Of a stretch of 64,000 nucleotides of DNA, positions 56,846-64,000 are shown piece by piece. Made by a program: the position numbers and the translations under genes. The notes below the pieces were generated by a model. That model saw only the letters and a list, made by a program, of their open reading frames with translations. It made no database searches and had not been told where the DNA came from. Source of the DNA: Elmis aenea (Eukaryota > Arthropoda > Insecta > Coleoptera > Elmidae); NCBI GenBank assembly GCA_947652605.1, contig OX393579.1, positions 26,743,674 through 26,807,673 of the forward strand, read 5' to 3'. Numbering within the stretch: the stretch's first letter is position 1; each line of letters begins with the position of its first letter.

Positions 56846-58690
56846 TGTCAATGGACACGGACAGTTCATTACGTACCACGTGTTCCAAAAATAAGAACAT
56901 CCCAGTTTATCTATATCTCGATAAATAAACTGTTAGTTAAAATGTTGTCCAAGCGACGACTAAAGCATTGCACGGCTGAAAGCATCCGCGAAACAGTTTA
57001 TGCAGAAAGGACTTCATGGAACACGGTATAATGGTATACAATGGCGCTAGACATCGATTAGTCAGTCAATGCAATGACCAAGTGATTAAACCAGTACACA
57101 TTATCAGTGGAGATAAATAATTAGGTGTACGTAATTAATTGTTGTGTTAATAAATGAACGTGTTTAAAAACTTTGTAACACTGTATAATCTAAAACACTT
57201 CTAATAACTTTTAATGTATTTATTTGTAGGTAATTTAACGGAACTAATTTTTATTTTCTGTTTCAGGTAATGCCTCACCGGACTTAACCCATAATTAGAA
57301 TATCGCTTCCGTAAGAAAAATAGTTATTACATGTCAATTATTCTTATGTTACACCGATGTTTGGGTAGAGTTTTTAAAATATCCATCAATCAAAATATAC
57401 GCGAACATTAAATATGTATATGCTGCTGGGACTAATTTGAAAACAACTTAATTTGAAAGGTTTCCGAGACTTCATAATTTTCTTCTCGAATTAGTCCTTT
57501 GAATGCCTTGATAAAATAAGGTTTCATACGATACATTTACTTTTAAAAATATAATACATTACACGGTTCAGCAAAATTTTCCTCGGAGTTTGTGCTCAAG
57601 TGTCAATGATATTAAGTTTCTTAAAAGGAACATTTTCCTGGTATACAATTATAAAAGCACGTATATTATTTATAGCTTTTTATGCTGTAAGAAAATTATT
57701 GAAAGACATTTTTAAGAGCTCCTTTTATATTTTTACTAATGGTTATATGCGATACTTATTTATATGCTGATCTTTGCTTAGGTGCCTTTTATGAAATGTT
57801 AAATTAAATGTTGTTTTATCTGCAAACATAATCTACCCTACCTTTTCAACGTTATATCAAATTATTATAAAAAGCTATTTGAGATACTTCACTGACGAAA
57901 CAATTTTGTTTTTGTAGCAAGAAATAACATAAACAAGAGTTTTACTGAATTAACATAAAAGGTTCACGGTAAAACGGGCAAATTACATTTTACAAGGACA
58001 AATATTTTTTTTAAAATTATTTAGTGATTCACAATTTAACATTAATAACGCAGTTCTACAATAGCACTTTAGAATAATTTAAAACAAATAAAACTACTTT
58101 TTCCTGCAAATAATATCGTATTGTTTAAAAGGTTTTAAACTGAGAGTGGAATCACCGACCGCAGGGGCCCAAGAAATTATTCTGTCATCAGTAGTTACCT
58201 ACGAAGCTATACATTATTTATTTTATTAAAAAATTTAAAAATAGCATCAACCATAGACTCCTTTACGGTGACATATATTTATCATGTTTCAAATGACGAA
58301 AGTTAGTATAAAAACAGTTTTTATTTAAAAAAAAAAAAACTAAAACTCCAAGACTTTTTGGGGCAATTTTTAATCGCTACAAAAATAGCAGAAAAAACAC
58401 ATTCAAAGTCCTTAGCTTTATACACAAATCGTAAAAAAATCAAATGATTTATTTGAATAAAAGATTCGAGCTCTAGACTAGAATAAAACATTCGCATTTT
58501 GATAAAGGTCAAACTTGTGCAGTAAAATATTCATGCTCTTTCACGAAAATAATATAAAAAGTTCCTTCGAGCATTTTTTATCGATAATTCGTAAAACTTC
58601 GGAATAATTACATGCAATACAAATTATATTAGGCAGACCTGTGGTAGTTTGTGGTAATGGAATCGTGTAAAAACAAATTTAACGTAATGA
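56846..58690. other. No recognisable gene; one weak exon candidate
   Basis: AT-rich. At 57267-57311 a good acceptor (TTTTATTTTCTGTTTCAG) is followed by GTAATG and, 45 nt later, by a CC|GTAAGA donor. In one frame it would encode NASPDLTHN and a stop. Nothing links it to a gene. A poly-A or poly-T run (58325) and a GCAGGGGCCC patch (58161) are the only other oddities. Confidence 0.3.
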
Positions 58691-59100
58691 TTCTTTAGGT
58701 TTGTTCCAGCAGTAGATTTTGTACTAATGCATGTACTGGTTTATTCACATGCGTCAACTATTGACTAATAAGTGTACTGATTCAAATTAGCCGCTGCCGG
58801 AACCGTTCAACGACACGCCTAGAATATAACTGGAAATGACATTAATTAAGTTCTGTGACATTAGTATATATTGCTTTTATAAAAATTTAAGCATCGCAGG
58901 TGTAAAGAAAGCAGTACTAACAATGGATTGGTAGGGTGATGCATAGCAACTAGAGGCTACGTCAGTTGTAACTAGCGCATGCGCGTAAAAATGCAACTAA
59001 GTTTTTACTGTCCACTGTCTTGCTTCAACAAGAGATGTAGGATTTGTTTTTTTTTAATACAATTTAAAAGAATTATAATAACTTCTTTTTTTTAATTTAG

Positions 59101-59425
59101 TTATAGCGTATAGCATAACACAGCGTCCAAATGGCCGCCTCGGCTCTTTTAACTGACCGCCATCCTTTTCTTGACGTTTTTGGCCATTTTTTTGCAAAGG
59201 TCCGGCTCTATCTCAGCAATAGCGGCTTCGATGTTGGCATCATTCTCAAAGAATTAAGGTGTTTGGGGCTTCTTTGACACTTTTACCCACTGCGGCAATA
59301 GTTTCGATTGAACGGCAAACCCGAGTGCGCTTTGGCGTCGTTAGTTCTTGTAGTAAACCGTTCTCTTTAATTTTTTTTATTAGGTTCCGAATAGCGGTTT
59401 CACTAGTTACACGATTATCTGGAAA
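59101..59425 (-). pseudogene. DUF4817-type mariner-like transposase, both ends kept, middle deleted
   Basis: Minus-strand frame 1 (from about 59422) reads TSETAIRNLIKKIKENGLLQ, then TPKRTRVCRSIETIAAVGKS and VKEAPNTLIL and a stop. This is the helix-turn-helix and GRP-R hinge pattern of the DUF4817 family found in insect mariner-like proteins. Frame 2 continues with ENDANIEAAIAEIEPDLCKK and MAKNVKKRMAVS, a stop, then KSRGGHLDAV, matching that family's C terminus (a CRR-x-GGHL-type ending). The catalytic DDE core between them is gone. The order and orientation are normal, so one internal deletion plus a frameshift explains the state. Confidence 0.6.
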
Positions 59426-59488
59426 AAATGCACAAATTTTAGTGTATTCGTGAAAAAGCGTGAATTTTCGTGATAAAATTCAACGATT

Positions 59489-60358
59489 TATATGTTACGG
59501 TCAATCTAAATAATTGGCCATTATTTATAATGCCCGGGCAATTTAAAAAATGCCCAATGGGATGTGACAAAATGATAAATTATATAGAAAATATTACATT
59601 GCTCGGGCATTATAAATAAAGCTGGAAATCGAGTGGGCAACTTGAGAAAATTTTTATTCATAATTCTCTACATACAAAAATAAGAGGATATTATATTAAA
59701 ATAAATTTTTAAATAACTAGTTCGAAATAAAATGAGCAGCGATTGCGCAACACTATTTTATGGACATAGAGAGTCAGGTTAGAGGTCGGTAAAGTTTTTT
59801 TTTAAGCAGAATAACGAGGAACGCTAAACAGAAATTAGTTCGAAATAAAATGAGGAGCAGCGATTGCGCAACACTATTTTATGGACATAGAGGGTCAGGT
59901 TAGAGGTCCGTAAAGTTTTTTTTTTTAAAGCAGAATAACGAGAAACGCTAAAACGAAACTAGTTCAAAATAAAATGAGGTGCAGCGTTTGCGCAACACTA
60001 TTTTATGGACATAGAGACTCAGGTTAGAGGTCGGTAAAGTTTTTTTTTTAAACAGCAAAGAACTGAAAACAATCTTGCTCGTTAGTGCACGATGGTACAG
60101 GCGACAAGCCACCGAAAATGGTTGCTGATTGGCCAGCGAGAATCACACCATACGCACGTTGCCAAATTGCTGTCAATTAATTAAAGTGACCAGAGAAATA
60201 ATAGCAGTATTTATAATGACCGGGCAATGTAATCAATTATCCTAGATTGTCGTAGACAAATACAAAATTATTAAATTGCCTGATTTTATCTGTCATTATT
60301 TATAATGACCAAGCATTATGAAAACTGCCCTGAATAATCAAATTGACCGTAACATATA
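59489..60358. mobile_element. Innermost TIR element with TATTTATAATGCCCGGGCAA sub-terminal repeats
   Basis: TATATGTTACGGTCAAT and ATTGACCGTAACATATA are perfect inverted ends; a TA target is likely but blurred by the surrounding TATA. The motif TATTTATAATGCCCGGGCAA or its complement occurs four times near the ends (about 59524, 59600, 60210, 60298). The core holds a three-unit minisatellite. Non-coding. Confidence 0.85.
59716..60058. repeat. Minisatellite of three units, 118-124 bp
   Basis: ACTAGTTCGAAATAAAATGA begins units at 59716, 59834 and 59958. Each contains CGCAACACTATTTTATGGAC and GTCAGGTTAGAGGTC followed by a T9-T11 run. Units differ by only a few bases, so the expansion is fairly recent. 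Confidence 0.95.
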
Positions 60359-60637
60359 TACGTTATGCGATTGTGTATCGCTCCAAAACCAATTCTACTA
60401 GAATATAGATGACAGCTGTCAAATAAAAACTTTAAAAAGTTTGACAAATGAAAAATGTTGTGCATTTCAAATCCTACACCTCTTGTTAAAACACCCTTTA
60501 GTTCCTAAATGTATTCGATAACTGCTGTAACAGCCGACTGACTGCCCAATGAACTATGAGACTGTTAAAAAGTTAATCGGTACTGCGGATACACTGATCG
60601 TTCATTGGATCGTACGTAGACTTGCTGAAACAGATCT

Positions 60638-61288
60638 TTCATCAAATTTTTTTTGTAGCTGGTTAAATGTGATGACATAATAATTTATTAATGACCACAC
60701 CAGAACGGAATTTGCACATTTTGTAGTCCCTAAACAAAATAAGTATCTTTAATTTTCCACGTCTTCGCCAATTAAGTCATTTTAAAATTATTAACGCATA
60801 TTTAAAAAAAAAGTTTTTAATATGTTTAGTTATGAAAGAGTACAAAGCATTTGTTGATCAGTGAAAAAGTTGTAGATTTAAAAAAAAATGTATGTGCAAA
60901 GATAACGTAACTGCGTATTTTGATTTTAAAAAAACAGAGAATTTCAAAATAATCGTTTTATCACATATTTAAGTGTCCCCTTTTTTAAATAAAGTATAAA
61001 TGCACAAAGGTAAAAAAGTTTAAATATTGCCATCAACGTGTGCTCCAACCATGTCTCTGCAAATTTCAAATGTATTAGCTAAATTTCCAAACATGTCCAG
61101 CATTAGGAAAGTAATTTTTAAAAAACGCCTTTTTTGAGCGACGTCTCCCATTGCCGCCTCTTTGGATTCGTCCATGCGTTCACATATTTACTTACACGCT
61201 TTGAGACATGTTTCGATTGATAGATAATTCGAGTAAATAGGCTACTAGTTAAAAACATGGCTTTTCTACTACCACTAATGTAAATGAC
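60638..61288. other. No recognisable gene or repeat
   Basis: AT-rich with nothing identifiable. Confidence 0.5.
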
Positions 61289-61683
61289 TCTTACCGTACG
61301 GCCTGCATGCATAGTGAGTCCTAAAGCACGATAAGCAAAACGCACACTTGGCTTGGATCGAAGTAGCCTTACGTCAAACACTGCCTGCATGCAGAGTAAC
61401 TGAATTATAACGCACGGTAAGCAAAACGCACACTTGTCTAGAAACGTCAAAGTAGGCTTACGTCAAAATTGACAAGACAATGTAATTACATGTCTATATT
61501 AGCCAAAAGGCCGTTAAAATCGTAGGTATTATGTGTTCGTAGAAAAAATAAGCTATATAACACGAGTTGTAATGCAATTACGCACTCGTGGAAATACGCA
61601 CTCGCCGCTACGCGACTCCGTGCGTGACTTTTCCACTAGTGCTTAATATACTTCTTACAACTCTTGTTATGTAATATACTATT
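61289..61683. repeat. Dispersed repeat family A, copy 2, with a partial extra unit
   Basis: 61411-61683 match 13585-13865. The 3' hairpin is kept: ATAACACGAGTTGTAA pairs with TTACAACTCTTGTTAT, and GCACTCGTGGAAA pairs with TTTCCACTAGTGC around CACTCGCCGCTACGCGACTC. Upstream, 61336-61375 repeat the start of the unit (AAGCAAAACGCACACTTG, TTACGTCAAACACTG), with CTGCATGCA motifs on both sides. It therefore looks like a head-to-tail dimer in which the first unit is truncated. Confidence 0.8.
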
Positions 61684-61819
61684 AAAGATTATTATTTTTA
61701 TTCTGTCTAAATTGAATGCTTGGTTACGTCCCCTTTTTGGTAAATACTTAAGTACTTGTATAAATATATTAATAAACGAGGTCAACGATTTTCCTTCGCT
61801 AGTTTCCCCCGATTTTTAT

Positions 61820-62206
61820 TCAATAAACGTAGCAATAGCGCGCGGGTAATGCGATTGGTTGTATGTCGTTCGTGTGCGGATTGTGGTTTCCATGTGAAGG
61901 TACAAATAAGATACTTGATTTAATTTCGAATTTGTACGTGCGGTGTACCGTAATGCTCCAGCTCGATAACGACATGACCGCCTCTAAGTATTTTAAGTAA
62001 GTCGAATTTGACGAACAAAATTCCAGACGGAGTGATGGTTGAGGTCGTTTCATCGATTTTATACTAACATAAAAATAATATCCGTAATGAGGTACATTTG
62101 GGATTCGTAAGCGTTTTTTGATTCCTTTAACAACGCGCCATGTGTGACCCGATTTACCTTTCAGTTTGCATACGTAGAAAACAATTTTCACTTTTCCTTT
62201 CTAAAA
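61820..62206 (-). CDS. Unidentified open segment, possible exon
   Basis: On the minus strand about 127 codons are open, starting after a strong acceptor-like tract (TTTGTTTTTTTAG followed by AAAGGAAAAGTG) and ending at a stop near 61820. There is no ATG at the start; the first methionine is internal. The translation includes KIVFYVCKLKGKSGHTWRVV, KGIKKRLRIPNVPHYGYYFY, and ends IQPIALPARYCYVY. The DNA is less AT-rich than its flanks and contains many CpGs. I recognise no domain. It could be a terminal exon on the minus strand, a fragment of a mobile element, or chance. Confidence 0.2.
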
Positions 62207-63874
62207 AAACAAACTGTCTTTTCGTTTCTAAAACATTTCATACGCTTTGAGGAAATTTACAAAATGTAATATACGTAACTAACGCGACGCACTGCAAAAC
62301 TTAAAATCCGATATCATTAATTATATCACTAATCTGATTGTAACCGTTCGTGATTGTACCTGTGAACACAATAGCGAATAAAGTTTACTTTAGTTTAAAA
62401 GCATAATTCGCTTATTCGTAAATATACTCGCGAATTGCTTTATTAAATAATGCAATAACCAGTTTAAAAGGAAAATGGGACGACGCAAACAAAACGAAAC
62501 TAAAGCTGTTAGCTCCAATAAGCTGGTGCTAAAAGCATTCTGTAATAACTAATTTGCCACGTTTTGTGTTAAAAACGTTCAAGACATTAACCTTCTATTT
62601 AAAAATGCATTACGGTAATTTTATGAGTGATTTTTCTACCCGATAAAAACGGCCAATAAGAAAATCTGTGACAGTATCTGACATTATTTCTTTGTGGGAA
62701 TTGTCAACTCAAGAAAATTTGTAGGTGCTTGTGTACGTACACCACTATAGCAGCACATAAAACGTTTTATGGCTTTTCTGCATTTTTAAACAGTTGAGAA
62801 TTCTTGGATATAGTTAGGACTTTAGTACGGTCGAAAAACTTCCCTTTTATTCCATTTTTGGCGCCTCCGGTCTAAACCCAAAATATTAGAGGCGTCTATA
62901 TTCTTGCTTGTCTCAACTCCACTAGTATAGATAAGAAAATATAATAAACAGCCTCGTGCAACAACACAATGAAGTTATATTAAGGTACCGTTCTTTGGGA
63001 TTATTCTCTGCACTTTGTTTTGTTTTAGTAATCGTAAAGGTAGGATATTTGCTAAACAATAACTCTATTTTTAACTATCAGCTACGAATATAGCCGGAAA
63101 ATTAACTTTTATTTTATTAAACATTGTTGTTTTTGAAGTGCTAATCTGAAAAGATCTGATAACAGAAAAACAATTATGACTTATTTTCTTGGTAACAATA
63201 ATTTAATAACAACTACTATATATTTTAATAATGTTATCAAATAATATTAAATTAATAATAGTAATTAAATAAGAATAGCAATGAAAGAAATTCTTGATTT
63301 TACTACAATGTGGGTGGAGCTATTTTATCTACACGATATGATTTTAAATAAAGTTGTAAAAAAAGGTTTTATTTCTTTAGTTACATTTTTTTACATCGAT
63401 ATTTCACCTAACAACTTAAACTGTTATTTAACACACCTAAATTTACCTTTTTAATTCAGAATATTCCAACTCCTTCCTGAATATATGTTTGAAATTATGT
63501 GATGTTTTTTTTACATCTTAATATTATATATTCTATAGGTTATAGATTACTCTGAAACCTAAAAACTTTAATTTTTAATTTGTTTGATATTTCTAGAGAT
63601 ACACTAAAAAATGGCTAGTTTATTCCATATATGCGCTAGTTTTTAAACAAAAACCTAGCGACAATTTAAGACAATAACTTAACTGACCACACGTCAGCAT
63701 CTACCTACGCTATTTGCATCTTACATCTATACAACAATATTGTATATTTATATTTATGAAAAAAACATTACACTGTTTTTTTTTAATATCTAAATTTGCT
63801 TTCATCCTATTTTCCCTCCCACAAAAAAATCTAAGGTCGTAGTTGATAGTACTTTACACAATCAGCTGTAATTA
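62207..63874. other. No recognisable gene or repeat
   Basis: AT-rich sequence with short low-complexity runs. No inverted repeats or frames of note. Confidence 0.5.
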
Positions 63875-63877
63875 TAC

Positions 63878-64000
63878 AGGGTGATTGATAAATAATGCGA
63901 CAAGCTTTGTGAGGTAATTCCTTATCAAAAATTAAGGGGGGCCTGTTATGTGTATAATTTTTTTTTACTAAAACGTCCTCTTTCGATGTTACCCCCCAAA
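63878..64000. mobile_element. Left end of a CAGGGTGATT-type MITE cut by the window
   Basis: TATACAGGGTGATTGATAAA begins a terminus of the TA-target MITE class seen elsewhere in the window (CAGGGTG ends). The right end would lie beyond 64000, so the call rests on one end only. Confidence 0.5.

Larger units (their letters stand above)
59027..60487 (-). mobile_element. Tc1/mariner-like TIR element carrying DUF4817-type transposase relics
   Basis: AACAAGAGATGTAGGATTTG at the left and CAAATCCTACACCTCTTGTT at the right are inverted with one mismatch over 20 bp. Without the element nested in it, it is about 0.59 kb. Minus-strand transposase pieces lie near its left end. The host copy of family D at 34492 shows the empty site in outline, but a target duplication is not visible. 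Confidence 0.8.
58697..60637. mobile_element. TIR repeat family D, copy 2, expanded by nested insertions
   Basis: AGGTTTGTTCCAGC at the left and GCTGAAACAGATCT at the right correspond to the ends of copy 1 (34492-34934). The outer parts align with that copy, but 1.46 kb of foreign DNA sits at 59027-60487. Because copy 1 shows the uninterrupted state, the insertion can be recognised without doubt. Confidence 0.85.

Overview
The window is strongly AT-rich eukaryotic DNA with the repeat content of an arthropod, most likely an insect: mariner transposases, PIF/Harbinger with a MADF-domain relic, a Helitron with an insect-type leader, many hAT and TA-target MITEs, and a tRNA-derived SINE with the short GGCAAATGCTG core seen in insect SINEs. 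The order cannot be fixed from sequence alone; a beetle-like genome is a guess. I find no bacterial operon, CRISPR, rRNA or genuine tRNA gene.

No host protein-coding gene can be identified with confidence. The longest open frames that make sense are pieces of transposons. The window therefore looks like a very long intron or an intergenic region. Weak hints of host function are an acceptor/donor-bounded segment at 17771-17871 that resembles a recursive-splice exon or a 5' UTR exon ending in a start codon, a similar but weaker one at 57267-57311, two unidentified open segments at 12630-12926 (-) and 61820-62206 (-), and a CpG-dense block near 2003-2200.

Layout. 1-9,000: a non-LTR retrotransposon 3' end, TA-target MITEs at 1322, 2674 and 5598, and a hAT element at 8563. 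9,000-20,500: a fossil DDE transposase at 9705, a composite hAT element (10601-12158) with a minisatellite and a nested palindrome, palindrome-tailed repeats (13585, 18711), a foldback (14343) and a small perfect MITE (18483). 20,455-23,860: a Helitron-derived mosaic holding a MITE and a PIF/Harbinger element, with a SINE next to its 3' hairpin. 25,410-33,600: an internally deleted mariner and three hAT elements. 34,492-44,500: a TIR element, a solo MITE end, a hAT element with an internal LINE fragment, a 1.5 kb TIR element with an acidic C-terminal ORF, and a mariner split by a PIF-like MITE. 46,548-56,845: TIR, hAT and long-armed foldback elements. 58,697-60,637: a four-level nest of repeats. 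61,289-61,683: a second copy of the 13585 repeat. The window ends inside another MITE.

Target-site duplications are readable for many insertions: 8 bp for hAT, TA for Tc1/mariner-type, TAA or TTA for PIF/Harbinger. They let the insertion order be read directly. All mobile proteins seen are broken, so these elements are relics or depend on proteins supplied elsewhere.
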